Shown: one piece after another, positions 12,308 through 23,578 of the stretch
Layout of the letters: the number at the start of each line of letters is the position of its first letter
Numbering within the stretch: the first letter of the stretch is position 1
Assembly: GCA_951812925.1 (NCBI GenBank)
Contig: OX638370.1
Span: 110,932,897-110,996,896 of the forward strand
DNA length: 64,000 nt
DNA from: Calliopum simillimum
Taxonomy: Eukaryota; Arthropoda; Insecta; Diptera; Lauxaniidae
Reading direction: 5' to 3'
Notes under the pieces: generated by a model
What the model was told of the DNA's origin: nothing
Databases searched by the model: none
Seen by the model: only the letters and a program-made list of their open reading frames with translations
Made by a program: the position numbers and the translations under genes

Positions 12308-12358
12308 AATTATATAAGTATTTCTACATCTATTTGTTTTTATTTGATGTTAAATTTT

Positions 12359-12383
12359 AATAAAATGTTATATTTGAAATAAA
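12359..12383 (+). terminator. Poly(A) signals of the large repeat gene
   Basis: Two AATAAA hexamers at 12359-12364 and 12378-12383 lie 50-75 bases after the stop codon, a normal position for 3' end processing of this gene. Confidence 0.55.
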
Positions 12384-12765
12384 AATTCGCGTTTTATTTC
12401 AAAATAACTAAATAATTTCTACTTTTTTTTTAGGGCGCGAAAAAAGCATGATGGAAGTTGATGAAATTTATTCCTTTTTAATTTGTTTTAAGGCGTTATT
12501 AAATGATTGCTTTATGTCTTAAATTAAATAAAGTTTTATACATTTGTAATAATGACTTAAACTTGGTTCAACCTGGAGGTTCTTTTTTTTATATATTTCG
12601 TAGCAAGTAAACTTAAAAAAATGTTAATAAATTATAAGTTTTGTAATACATAATTTGTTTGTTTTTTTGTTTTATAAATTCCCACCTAACTTCATTCCAT
12701 TCCAGCTACCACTGTACTCACAATAACCGCATTCTATTTTAATTTTAAATGAATAGTAGGGGTGT

Positions 12766-13163
12766 AACCTTTAGCTTGGCCAAAAATTGAATACCCTAGT
12801 GTTCAAAAACACGATTTTGGGGGGTTATATTGTTTTCCTTTGAATCGCTCAGCACTATTTTTTATCTTCAAAATAAACTATGAATTGGACTTTTATGATT
12901 TCCTTTTAAAAAGTTATGACCATTTGAAAATGACATTATGGAGTGGAAAATCATATGATCAATCATACAATTTTAAACTTTCATGTATCGTATTAAAGTG
13001 GTCATAACTTTTTAAAGAAGAATCATACAAGACAAATTAATAGCTTATTTTGAAGACGAAATAAAGTGGTAAGCGATCCATTTAGTAGCAGATAGTAGAG
13101 AGCAAAACAATTTTGTGAGCCCCCTATATAACCTCAAAAATCATATTTTTGAAATTTAAGGTT
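12766..13163. repeat. Imperfect foldback element downstream of the large gene
   Basis: Arms around 12766-12925 and 12990-13163 are inverted copies. They include ACTTTTTAAA-type inner segments and GGGGTTATAT mirrored by ATATAACC near 13125-13132. No ORF. The divergence between arms suggests an old copy. Confidence 0.6.
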
Positions 13164-13703
13164 AGAATATCTCAAAAACAATACGGAGAGAGAGGTATTA
13201 TGTCCTCTTATCCTAGTTTTTTCTCCAAGGATTGAATTGCAATTGAAAATGGATACAATTCTGCGGAAACAACCTAATAGTGCTTTCTATTGTAGATTCA
13301 TGAAGTGATTTAGCCGTAACTCACCTCATTAATCATGTATTAAACGTCAAATAATTCTAAAAAAGCCGTAAATCACCTTATAAATCGCCGGTGGAAACAC
13401 ACTATAAGTCCCTCTTCCTGAGAAAAGCAAAAGCACATTATGTGTACAGACACAAGAACAAGTTATTTGCTTTTTTTAATAGTGCACTTCCACCAGAGAT
13501 TTTTGAAGTGATTTAGCCGTATCTCACCCCATTTATCATAAATTAAACGTCAAATAGATCTCGAAATAGCCGCAAAACATAAATCGATTTCTGCCGAGGT
13601 TTATCTTATAGCGCGCTTCCACGGATATTTATAAGCTGATTTAACCGTAGCTCACCTTATTCATCGTGCAATTAACCCCAAATAAATCTGGAAACAGCCG
13701 TTA

Positions 13704-13806
13704 GTGCTGGTTCACACGACAAACTAAATTGTCGGGCGATAGTACTTTTTGTAGGCAAGCGGTGGGTAGCGGTCCCTCCGCTTGTCTATAAATTGTGAAC
13801 CAGCTC
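13704..13806. mobile_element. Second MITE type inserted into the cluster, TTA target-site duplication
   Basis: A 103-base element with ends GTGCTGGTTCACA and GAGCTGGTTCACA (inverted) and a palindromic centre (AGCGGTCCCTCCGCTTG). It is flanked by TTA at 13701-13703 and TTA at 13807-13809. Removing it with one TTA restores the surrounding MITE. A 3-base TTA duplication is typical of the PIF/Harbinger superfamily (known); assignment is inferred. Confidence 0.7.
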
Positions 13807-14250
13807 TTAATCATCTCTTAAATCTTCGGTAGAAAACCACTATTAAATCAGTATATAAATGACAGTAATAGTGCGTTTCCACCGGAGATTCAAGAGGTGA
13901 TTTACTGTTTCCAGATTTATTTATAGCCTGTTTCCACCAAAGATTAAAAATGAGATTAAGCCACAACTCACCACATTCATCATGCACATTAAACGTCAAC
14001 TAAGTCTGAAAATAGCCGTAAATTCCATTTTAAACCTTCGGTAGAACCAGGTTATTTGTTAATGCTCGATGAATAAGGTAAGTTACGGCTAAATCACTTC
14101 TTAAATATCCGGTGAAAACAGGCTATAAGACTACGAGCAAGTAGCACACCTAAAATTTGACAATTGGCATTAAACGTCATTATACACAAAGCAATTGGAA
14201 GATGAAGATGGTTGTTTCCAGATTTATTTGACATTTAATACATTATGAAT

Positions 14251-14345
14251 GAGCTGGTTTACACGAAGCGGTGGGAAGCGGTCCCTCCGCTTGCCTAGTA
14301 ATAGTACTATCACCCGAAAATTTGGTCTGTCGTGTGAACGAGCAC
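14251..14345. mobile_element. Second, inverted copy of the GAGCTGGTT MITE
   Basis: Starts GAGCTGGTTTACACGA and ends GTGTGAACGAGCAC, the reverse orientation of the copy at 13704-13806, with the same AGCGGTCCCTCCGCTTG centre. It lies within another copy of the flanking palindromic MITE. TTA follows it, but the left flank is AAT, so the duplication is not intact here. Confidence 0.65.
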
Positions 14346-14390
14346 TTACGGCTAAATCGTCTCATAAATCTCCGATGGAAGCGCCCTATG

Positions 14391-14679
14391 CCCTATTATA
14401 TTAAGTTTTACTGTAAAATTTTATTAGTTTGATATAATCTAGCAGACATCACTGTAAGACATTTTTGTAAAAGATTTTGGCAACAACTGTCAAATTGTCA
14501 GCTGCAAAAAAAAAAAAACATTAAATTGTAAAGGAACACAATTGCAGAAATTTTCGGGTTTCTTTTTGCTTGGTGTGGTTCTTTAAATTAAGTTTGTGCC
14601 TGTGTTGAAACATTTTCAGTTCCTCGTAAATAAAAAAAAGTAAACCAATTTGATTGCATTAAATTGTTGCAACTTTGAA
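14391..14679 (+). promoter_or_regulatory. Presumed promoter and 5' leader of Yeti
   Basis: This stretch between the MITE cluster and the Yeti ATG is unique-looking. No TATA box is clear at a sensible distance, and the transcription start cannot be placed. The MITEs end within 300 bases of the ATG, so they form the immediate upstream flank. Confidence 0.3.
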
Positions 14680-15972
14680 ATGAACCAAGAAGTAGACTAC
14701 GGAAGCGACAGCGATCAAAGTGATGAAGATTTTCGTCCAAACAAAGAACCCGGCGTCGATTCTGATGTCGAAAGTGGAAGTGGAGAAGACTCTGCAGAAT
14801 CTGCGGATGACGATAGCTCTGGTTCTGAGGAACAAAATGAAACTGTTAAACGTAGGCAGACAGCGAAAAAATCCAAATCGAGCACTAAAACGAAACCAAC
14901 TAAGAAGTCTGTGGATACGGAAGAGCAAAGCACCAGCAGAAGAAGGAGTACTCGTCAGACAGAAGATACTAATGGCGGAGGAAAATTCCGTGCTGATAAA
15001 AAAGAACTGGAATCAGATGATGATGAAAAATCGCGCACAGATGCATTGTGGGCAGATTTTTTAAGTGATGTTAAACCTGCATCTAGCACTAAAGTAAAAG
15101 CGGCGATTCCAACAAACAAAGTAATTAATATTGAGGCCGGAATTTCAGCAAAGGCTGTATCTAACAATGTTACCACCCCGAAAGCAAATGAAAAGCATGT
15201 TGAAAAAATTGCTGAAACTACCTATTCTCCGAAGCAAATTCAAGTGACCGAAATTGTTGATTTTGCGGGTGAAGAAGTGCGCATACAGAAAACTGTAAGC
15301 GCTGATAGCATTAAGGAAAATAAAGCTTCGTCACCACAAAGTCAGTCCAAATCATCATCAAGTTTGACTTCACGTAGTCCAGCAGCAGTGACGAATTATA
15401 GTGGAAATTCCAAACGAATTGCGACATCCGCTGGCTTAGGTTCGATTTTAAATCAACTTGGCAAAAAGAAAAAAATTTCTGTGCTAGAGAAGACTCAACT
15501 TGATTGGAAAAGCTTTAAACAAGATGAAGGCATCGATGAGCAACTACAGACTTTTAACAAGGGAAAAGATGGGTAAGCAAACTAAAGTTTTTCCATATAA
15601 GTGGCAGGCACAAAACATCTTGGAAATATAGTGAACTCTTTTCTACTCGTACATTTAACACCAAATTGAAGTATTTAAGAAATTTGATTTTTGATGACAT
15701 TAAATCAATTTTTTTTCCATTGCAACAACCGAAAATTTGGCGAAAATCACATACATAAATTGAATAACTAAACTTAAACTATGTACATATATGTTTTTGA
15801 TACGGAGAAAGTTGCAGATCTACATATTTGCCTTCTTCCTTTAAAAAGGAATTGTTGTAACTGTATAATCTTTTCTTTCAGATACTTGGAACGTCAGGAC
15901 TTTTTGCAGCGAACTGATCTACGTCAATTCGAGATTGAGAAAGGTTTGCGACAATCAAAGCGGAACAATTAG
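14680..15972 (+). CDS. Yeti: Yeti: BCNT/CFDP1 family chromatin-remodelling protein
   Basis: Two exons, 14680-15572 and 15882-15972 (327 residues), joined by a 309-base phase-2 intron. The C-terminal 80 residues are a classic BCNT-C domain: QLDWKSFKQDEGIDEQLQ, then after the intron YLERQDFLQRTDLRQFEIEKG. The N-terminal half is acidic and Ser-rich, as in the family, with a Lys/Arg patch near residues 65-90. BCNT/CFDP1 proteins (Swc5 in yeast) belong to SRCAP/SWR1-type complexes that exchange histone H2A variants; Drosophila Yeti binds chromatin and interacts with HP1a and Tip60-complex members (known). The start is the ATG at 14680 (MNQEVDYGSDSD), matching the usual acidic family start; no upstream in-frame ATG fits. 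Full length and no visible defect. Confidence 0.93.
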
Positions 15973-16290
15973 TGTCGCAGTAGAGCGATTTCAATTATAT
16001 GAAATTATTTTATTTTGATTTTATTTTGGGTTTTAACCAAAGCAACAAAAATTATTATTACTAAATATTAAAATTGTAACTATTCGAAATATTCCATAGA
16101 CATAAAGAATTAATTTAATTTACATATAACAACAAAAACAACAATAATACAAAGCCTAGGTTGACACGCCTACCGGTGTCTGTATGCCGTGGGTTTAACT
16201 TTCTGTACAAACATAAAATAGTTTTCATTACATAGTTGGCTGCATCTGCATCAATAACTCATAAATCGTGAAAATGTGCTTAATTAATTA

Positions 16291-16296
16291 AATAAA
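16291..16296 (+). terminator. Poly(A) signal candidate of Yeti
   Basis: AATAAA about 320 bases after the Yeti stop codon and the first exact hexamer downstream. The 15973-16290 stretch would be the 3' untranslated region. Confidence 0.4.
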
Positions 16297-16599
16297 ATTT
16301 TGAAACGCTTCCAGTGTCCAGTGTTTCAAAATACAAATAGTTTTTTTATATTTTGTTTATCAACAGAGGTCTAGAGTGAATTGATGGTTTGTTCTCTTTA
16401 TTGATTATTTCATGCCTTAAAGCTAAAGCTCATCCAAATATCTGAAATGAAGAAACAACAAAGAAAAGGTAAAGCCCATTACCTACCGATGAAAGCTATT
16501 CCGTATTGCAAAGCTAAGGAAAGCCTAGATGTTAGCCCCGATGGAAGGTGAATGTTGGGAGTGGTGAATTGCAAGCTTTCCCTACTTTTTATTGATTAA

Positions 16600-16984
16600 G
16601 GCCTCAAAATAAACGCGCAATATTACTTGGACGAAGTACTTGCCAACCATTTTTTGCCTCATACATCTGAGCTCTTCGGCAATGAGCCATATTGTTTTCA
16701 GAAAGAATTCTGCTCCGGCACACAAAGCAAAAACCGTTCAGCACTGGTGCATGTTCCATGTTTTATTCTGGTAGATGAATGGCCTCCATCTTCCGATCGA
16801 AACCCTCTGGATTTCTGCATATGGAGATATATGCTGGTGAAGTTAAAGAACCTCAAAAACATGAAATTGGAACAATTCAAAAGCCGTTTGAAAAAAATTT
16901 GTGAAATTTGTGAAATACCAGACGAAGTCGTTAGTGCCGCCTGTAAGAGTTTCCCAAAATGTTTGAGGCTCGCAAATCAGACAT
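16600..16984 (+). mobile_element. Decayed mariner-type transposase (C-terminal half)
   Basis: The frame from about 16618 reads YLDEVLANHFLPHTSELFG, then EWPPSSDRNPLDFCIW and a C-terminal AACKSFPKCLR. These correspond to the second half of an IS630-Tc1-mariner DDE domain; the Asp in NPLD would be the third catalytic residue. Near 16706-16735 the +1 frame reads NSAPAHKAKT, the usual DSAPAH block, so a one-base frameshift lies just before it and the second catalytic Asp is replaced by Asn. No N-terminal half and no inverted repeats seen. Dead fossil copy. Confidence 0.75.
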
Positions 16985-17049
16985 AACGTAAGCCAATTAC
17001 ATAAATTAATAAAAAAAAAAAAATAGGTTTTCAGACCAAAATGCCCTTT

Positions 17050-18895
17050 AGTTATTTTTTTCTTTGGAGTATAAGGTGTGACAATTATTAGGGCCCACGC
17101 TGTCAATGAAAAATAATTGATACAATTTTCTTCTCTTCATGCTGACGTTGTTGTGTCAAATTCATTTATAACAACGCGATGACATTTTCCTCTACCAATC
17201 ACTTGCAAGTGAGTGGTGAGTTATTCTTAACTGAATCATACAGATTTTGTCTGCTATGAGTCGCTAGCACACTGATGACTCAATGACATTATCAGTATAA
17301 TCATCAGTGAATTTTGGGAAATTTGTTCGTCATTGAAATATAGAAAAAGGGAAACATAAGGTATCTTGCTTTAAAGTTTCAAAAAAGCGTTATTTGTGAA
17401 TCAATGAGTATGAATTTTCTTTGACAATATGCTCTTAGCTATCACTAAACTTTTTTAGTGAGTTCTCTTTAATTTAATTTTCGTTTCTTCAAATTAAGAA
17501 GATCCCAAAGTATAAGAGCACGTAAAAGAGATGAAGAGAATAACAACAGTAAGTGATGAATGAATAGAAGCAACCATAGGCACACAGTTGATAAAAACGC
17601 TTCAACAGCGCTACGATGACGATTTTCTTGCAGTTAAGACAATCAACAGCGGCAGGCAGCAACAGCAAGCAAGTGAGGCCAAAATGTTGCTGCTTTATCA
17701 AAACAGCATTCAGTTGAAATTTTTGACTACGTTGGATAACTTCGGTGTTTTTTGTACGCTGCTGCTCTTACTAAATATTTATGCTGTTGCAAGTGTTTGG
17801 GGCTAAAAGTGGTCAAGCAATATTAATTAAAAAATAAAAAAATAAAAATGAAATGATATGTTAAAAGTGTTATTTCATATGTGGAAGAAAAAAACCAATT
17901 TTATCATTCATTAAATGAATGATGCTTCTAAATTATAACAAAAGTTAAAAGTGCAAAAATAAAACAAAAATTTATATATTTTTGTTTGTGTGAAAATTTT
18001 ACATTTACATGTGTAATCTAGTTTTCCAAATTAAGCAAATATTATAAAACAAATCATAAAAAAATAGTATATATTCGTTTTGGCAGCGGAGAAAGTTTGC
18101 TAATGTATTTATTTAAAAAAATATTCAAAATATTAAAAGCAGCTTTAAACTAGTTTCTTTCCATTGCATTGGTTTTTCCAAGGCAACATATATATTTTGG
18201 TGCTTGCTGGCTGGCTGCAAATAAGGAGAGTTATAAGCAAAACACAAATAACAAAAAAAGGATAACAAAATAAGAGAATTTGCGCTTTGCTTATATAAGA
18301 GATAACATAAGGTAAGTGCACGTACATATGTTTAAAAAAAATATTAATATCACAGTCCTACAAAATTTTTTTTCAATTCTCGATTTTTTCAGCTGATTAC
18401 GCGGACTTGGGACTTTTATATTTACGAATCTGAGCTTGGTTTTTCTCTATCAAGTCTGTATTCTGAATTATCCTTTTTTAAATTGTAGAAATCGTTGTAT
18501 ACAGTCATATGCATCAGTAGCTATGCACTTCCTCTACATTTCTACGTTTTTACTTTTCCAATTGGCTTCTTACTTTCCGAATTTCCATTGAAATACAAAT
18601 ATGGTAAAGGCATTTCTTTGGAGTTGAAAAACTTTTATTTCAATGGCTGATAACTGGAGAGTAATGATTCAAATAAAAAAGTTGAAAGGTAAAGCTTAAT
18701 GAGTAAGATAATGACTATTAGCGATATCTGCACTTTGGAGCAGAATATCTTAGAATCCTAACATGATCGAAAAAATAAAAAGTTCCCTCATAATCAGCTA
18801 CAAAATACTGAAATAGAAAACCAATTTAGGACTGTTTTAATGATAGAGGGCATGTAAAAAATACGTTTTGTTTTAATTAAATTGCTTGATGAAAT
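17050..18895. other. Gene-poor intergenic stretch
   Basis: AT-rich DNA with short stop-riddled frames, A-tracts and a small CAG/CAA-like patch near 17640-17675. I see no supported gene, RNA or element. Confidence 0.5.
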
Positions 18896-18899
18896 TTCA

Positions 18900-19290
18900 G
18901 TCCCCCACGTTGGGCGCTAAATAATTACGAATGTTTATTTTAATTATTTTTTGCGTTTTCAAATAATTGGACATTAGTCCAATTTTAAATATTTTATTTT
19001 CAAATTAAAGCTATGAATCAGACATTAGTCCACGAGCTATGTTAATATTGTGCCCAGTTCACTTTGCCGTTGGTTATTAATTCTTACACAAATTGTACAA
19101 TCAACGGCTCATGCCGTTGCTGTGCCCGTTGCATGTCAATATGTGGGTTTGCCAGATACGTCAGTATAACGCGATCGTTGGATATAGTATCGAGTTAACT
19201 TGTATGCAAAAATCAAGTGCTCCACGTTGGGCGCCAAATAATTTAGTATGTTCATTTTAATTATTTTTTATTTTCAAATAAAAGAAATAA
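18900..19290 (-). mobile_element. LTR-retroelement leader fragments with two lysine-tRNA-type primer sites
   Basis: On the minus strand the sequence GCGCCCAACGTGG occurs twice, at about 18902-18919 and 19220-19238. This matches the 3' end complement of lysine tRNA used as primer site by gypsy-type elements (known). Each is preceded on that strand by the same A/T-rich segment (about 60 bases), so the end of an LTR plus leader is repeated 318 bases apart. No gag or pol frame is present. Confidence 0.55.
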
Positions 19291-19294
19291 ATAG

Positions 19295-19414
19295 GACGTT
19301 AGTCAGCATTATTAATCGCTAATTATCATTATTTAACAGTTACGTAAAAAAAAAACTAAAATGTGAATTGACAAAACATTTAACTAATGCATTTGAAACG
19401 GGTTCGTTTCCAAA
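19295..19414 (+). repeat. Local duplicate, copy 1 (partner at 21768-21875)
   Basis: The ATTATCATTATTTAACAGTTACG to AACGGGTTCGTTTC stretch recurs, diverged, 2.4 kb downstream. Copy 1 breaks off after GTTCGTTTCC, exactly inside the 25-base motif that copy 2 keeps whole. Confidence 0.55.
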
Positions 19415-19547
19415 CTAGATATTGATGCAAAGCGCGTTTATATTCCGTTTGGTCTAGTGACGAAGCAGATTTTCTCGCTAGCGAATACCAACTGCAAAAC
19501 GTTAGCAACTTACAAGATATCCAGTGCAATCTGGCTCGCATATAACA

Positions 19548-20783
19548 GTAGGGGAATGTCGTATAGGTTGGGACGCCGTATAAGTTGGGACAGCCGTTTT
19601 TCTTGAATTTCCAATACTGCCGACACCTATGTTTCAACTGTCGAAGTAAAGTCTGTTTATAACCTAACGTTTCATGTGCAAAAGATCGAAGAACTACTGT
19701 TGATTACATCCATTCCAAACAAAGAGTAAATTGTCATATCAAAAAGATCTTTTCGATAGTTTCTGCGTGTTCGTATTTTGCCGAACATAAACCAATTATT
19801 TCATGTAAGTGTGTTCAATGTGTCTTGTATTCAGTGTATTTTCATTGCGTGAAAGAGTGATTGAAATGTATTGTTGTGGCAAATATTATTTTTGGGCTTT
19901 CACGAAATGGCCACTTTGTAAAGGATGGGACACTCATGTCGTATAAGTTGGGACAGCACTTTTTTTTATTCCAAGGCATTGCGATACCACTTAAATTATA
20001 TTTTTACAATATTTGATGAATGCAATTGTATTTATAATAATTAAAAAGCATTTATTAATAAATTTTTGAAGATTGTGACGCATTTATGTGCCATGAGTTT
20101 GGCAAGTTCACTAACGCATGAAAAACCGATCGTGGAATTATTGATTTCAATGCATTGGTCGCAGAAATCAAGGAAATAAAATTGGCTTAGGCGTTCGATC
20201 CACCAGAAAAGCCCATAAAACCCCAAAAAGCAGTTTGGCGAGGTATACCCAAAAAGTGAATGATAAAATTAAGGACATTTCAACCATTGATGACGATGCA
20301 TTGTTAAAGCTGGTTAAAAGAGTTGCTTCGCACGCCAATCCGTTGATGGTATCTTATGTCTCGCACAAGAAGTACCTTAAAAATAAAATATGCGGAACAG
20401 TTTCTTCACCTGTACAAACTGCGAATCATATTAGGCGGAATATTATATATTTTTACCCAAATTGTTTCTTTAAAACATGACGTTTGAATAAATGTTCTAA
20501 TAAAAATAATATCATGCAGATTAACTTAACTTTTTGGCTCACTTTGTGATTTTTGAAAGTGTCCCAACTTATACGGTAATTTTTTTTTCGGCAAAAAAAG
20601 TTGTCTTCATTAAAATGGCTATAACTTTTGACTTGATCACGATGTCAAATAACTTTCTATGAAAAAGTTGTAGCCGATGACCATACCTTTTTATTGGTTT
20701 ATTTAAATTAACAATTTTTCCATCCGTTTCAAAACCACTGACCAAAAACAAAACCCGTCCCAACCTATACGACATTCCCCTAC
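19548..20783 (+). mobile_element. 1.24 kb DNA transposon with 28-base terminal inverted repeats
   Basis: Both ends carry a 28-base inverted repeat starting GTAGGGGAATGTCG and containing GTATAGGTTGGGAC. Related GTATAAGTTGGGACAG boxes lie inside at 19578-19593, 19941-19956 and, inverted, 20561-20576, making five boxes with the ends. Short frames inside (for example 20235-20480) match no transposase I know, so this looks non-autonomous or decayed. No clean target-site duplication is visible. The near-perfect ends suggest recent mobility. Confidence 0.8.
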
Positions 20784-21767
20784 AAAAATCTGCATAAAAA
20801 AAAATCTGATGGTAAATTAACTATAAATTTTGTATTCTATAGTTTTTTCAATTTCCTATAGGAAACAAAAACAACAATTCAAAATTTCAGAATTAGTTTT
20901 ACTTTTCTATAGTAGAATTCAACTGTACATTTGCATTCCACACATTTTTTTTTTTTCATATGAATAAAAGTTTGAGTTGAGTTTTTAGAAGGTTTATAAA
21001 ATTCTCACATTGTTTAAGAATAAATCAACATAAGTTTCCTAGAGTTGAATTGATATTTTGCCATTTAAAATGGTGCCGCTGTAGATGTTGTTTCCTTTAA
21101 TTTCAATGGCTTTTTGAAAACGGCTAGTTACAGTGCTTCTGGTGTGCTAACTATTAAACCGTTGCAAAACAGTGTATAGTAACAGTTGATGACCTTTTTT
21201 GAAGGTTATTTTTACTGTAACTGTGTTTAATAGTTTCTAAACCGAGCAAACTGTAAATTTACAGAGTTTATCAGTTCAAATACAAAAACTCCGGGTTGGT
21301 GCAATTTCTATCGTGAATCTAGGTTAAATTGACTGTTTTTCACAGTATCTGTACAGTACTATTTTCACAGTAATTTCACTGGACTTCACAGTCAATTCGG
21401 GTTGGTGCAATTTCTATTGTTGAAATCGATTGGATTGACCGATTTCTTTTTACTGTGTGCGTTTTTACTACATTGATTTAGTAAGAATCATCATTGTTTG
21501 CACTGGTCGAGTAAAAATCTCTTGAACACTACCGCTGCAACTGATCTGCTCTAGATTTTGATGTTTAAGAAAGCCCTACACATCAAAAAACCTCAGTGAA
21601 ATTGCCGGCATTGAAATGGAATCGCTGCTTAATTATCTTAAGAGGACTAACTTCATATTTATGATTTATATTTGACAATCACATGCATCCATATACCAGT
21701 TTGTCGAAAAAAATATGCGGCATTTAAACGGCACCATTAGTGCTTTTTAGGGCTTTATAACTTAATC

Positions 21768-21875
21768 TAGCATAACTATTTATTATCATTTAACAGTTAC
21801 ATAAAAAAAAATACCAAACATTTTTTATGATAAAAATATTCAACTGCTTCATTTCAAACGGGTTCGTTTCTTAAG
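21768..21875 (+). repeat. Local duplicate, copy 2 (partner at 19295-19414)
   Basis: Diverged copy of 19295-19414, again ending in AACGGGTTCGTTTC, here continuing into TTAAGTCTTTTGTTTT, the inverse of the 25-base dispersed motif. Confidence 0.5.
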
Positions 21876-21886
21876 TCTTTTGTTTT
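21862..21886 (-). repeat. 25-base dispersed motif, copy 1
   Basis: Minus strand: ACAAAAGACTTAAG followed directly by AAACGAACCCG. One of five copies in the gene desert; function unknown. Confidence 0.6.
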
Positions 21887-23384
21887 GTTATCACTAATTA
21901 TGCAAAATCGTTCAAATTAAGTAAGCAAATGATGTTGGTTTTTTTAAAATAAACGTTGATACCACATGTTTTTTTTTCGCTTTGGACTACTTTTGCTTCT
22001 TTTCAATAATTGATTAAATTATGCAATTTTCCAAAAAAAAGCGTCAAAAATGCTGTTCCATTCCATGTATAGTAGGTGCTAAAAACTATTTTTTGGCATT
22101 ATATTACTTTTGAGACAATTTTGTCAGCTTTTTTTTTATTGCAAAATATTTTCAAATCCATAAAAGAGCTCTTCACATATGAAGATACGCATACAAGCAA
22201 ATAAAAAAATTGCATATTTGCTTAATTTTTGCAAAAACCACCGCGCAAAATCTCGCAAACGCACATTTTAATCATTATGCATTAGCTGTTGACATTTCAT
22301 AGCGCTGTCAATAAACTAAATATTTTTTATTTGTTTTTTGTTTGCTTTTTTTAACTAAAAGATTGACTTTAATTTATAGTTTAGAGTCAGTTGGTTGCAC
22401 CTAAAAAAAGAAAAGAAAACAAAAAAATAACACACTTACTGTTGTGTCGCATTACAGCATCGCTTTTTTATGCATTGACCTTGAGATCATGCTTTTTGTT
22501 TAATTTTTATGCCTTTTGCTATTTAGTTTTAGATGTTTTTTGGTAGTGTTATTGTCTGTCGATCAATCAAGCAGGAAAAACTGGAATATGTGGAATTTTT
22601 GGATAACATTTTTTCAGTTAATTTTTTTTTTTTTTTTTTGCGGAAGTGAAAGGCCTGCCCGCATTCGTTTGCAATTGCATTGTTTTTTATTTGCTACATT
22701 TTCATTGACATAAGGAACTTAAAGCATGCGACAAGGACATAAAATGCTTGGGTATTCTTACCAAGTTCTAGTTCAGTGACAGCAAATTCTGATTAAACAT
22801 AATAAGGTACTGATTGAACCTGTTCAAAAATTATCATTTTATAGTAAATCATTAAATGTTAAAAAAAAAAAAAAATTAAATAAAAAATTTCAGAGAACAA
22901 CACGCTTATAACATAAAAATCGCGCAGATAAGATAACAAACGAAAAGATATGCAAGATAAGTATAATATCAAAGAATAACAACAGCAGGGCGATGCATAT
23001 GATTCACAACAAATCTATGCTAAAAGTCAAATATAAGTAGATATATAAATACATGTAAGTTCTTCTAGATCTCGGCAAATTTGTCTGATGAGGTTGACCC
23101 ACGGTGAGCTCCGAAAAGCGTAAAGAAAACCAGCTCTCCAATTTTTTTTTTGTATTTTGTTGGTGTTTACAAAAACACTGAACAGTAGACCGGGTCGATT
23201 TTGTATGAAGCAAAATAAAATCATCCCCAAGTCGATTTAAAAATAAGAGGGACTCTGAAAACCGATATCTGCATCATTTTTTTTTTTTTCATTCCGAGAA
23301 AAATCAATGATTCTGATTCTGCTGAAAGCCCATTTTGGCTAAAAAAACATGTTTTTTGGTCATAACTTTTTTTTATTACAAATG

Positions 23385-23578
23385 GTTGACATTTTGTTAG
23401 GGATGAATAAAATTGATTTCTGTTTTCACAAAAAATTTACTAGATGATATGGAATTGTTGAGATTAAGTTGAAAAAATGATATCGACCAAATAACCGATC
23501 ATTATGGCACATAATTTATATGACATTACTTTTGCCTCGTTTTGTAGTTGCACCATTGTCATTTTTATTACCGTGCTA
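23385..23578 (+). repeat. Copy of a foldback-core repeat family
   Basis: About 190 bases (ACATTTTGTTAGGGATGAAT through ATTATGGCACATAATTTATA to TGCACCATTGTCATTTTT) match the cores at 34790-34990 and 57970-58200. Only the right arm is kept here. A GGTACCACGCCC-type dispersed repeat follows at 23590-24000. Confidence 0.7.

Larger units (their letters stand above)
13275..14390. mobile_element. Cluster of at least six palindromic MITE copies
   Basis: The unit is about 125 bases. Its ends resemble ATAGTGCGTTTCCACCGGAG and the inverse, and its middle has AGTGATTTAGCCGTAACTCA and CATTAAACGTCAAATA. Copies or fragments start near 13275, 13479, 13608, 13868, 13924, 14063 and 14213. The pile-up occupies most of the DNA between the large gene and Yeti. 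The ends read out of the hairpin, so each copy can fold on itself. No coding capacity; presumably mobilised in trans. Confidence 0.75.
20784..23384. other. Gene-poor stretch with small repeats
   Basis: Holds direct repeats of GGGTTGGTGCAATTTCTAT near 21293 and 21398 with ACAGT-rich surroundings, and an AATGGTGCCG box at about 21071 mirrored by CGGCACCATT near 21732. A T-tract lies at 22622-22641. No gene supported. Confidence 0.45.

Noticed and set aside
14650..14679. Earlier start for Yeti
   Set aside because: The upstream in-frame codon is TTG, not ATG; the ATG at 14680 fits the family's acidic start.
16627..16986. Host gene with a DDE domain
   Set aside because: Frameshifted second catalytic block and missing N-terminal half show a dead mariner copy rather than a domesticated gene.
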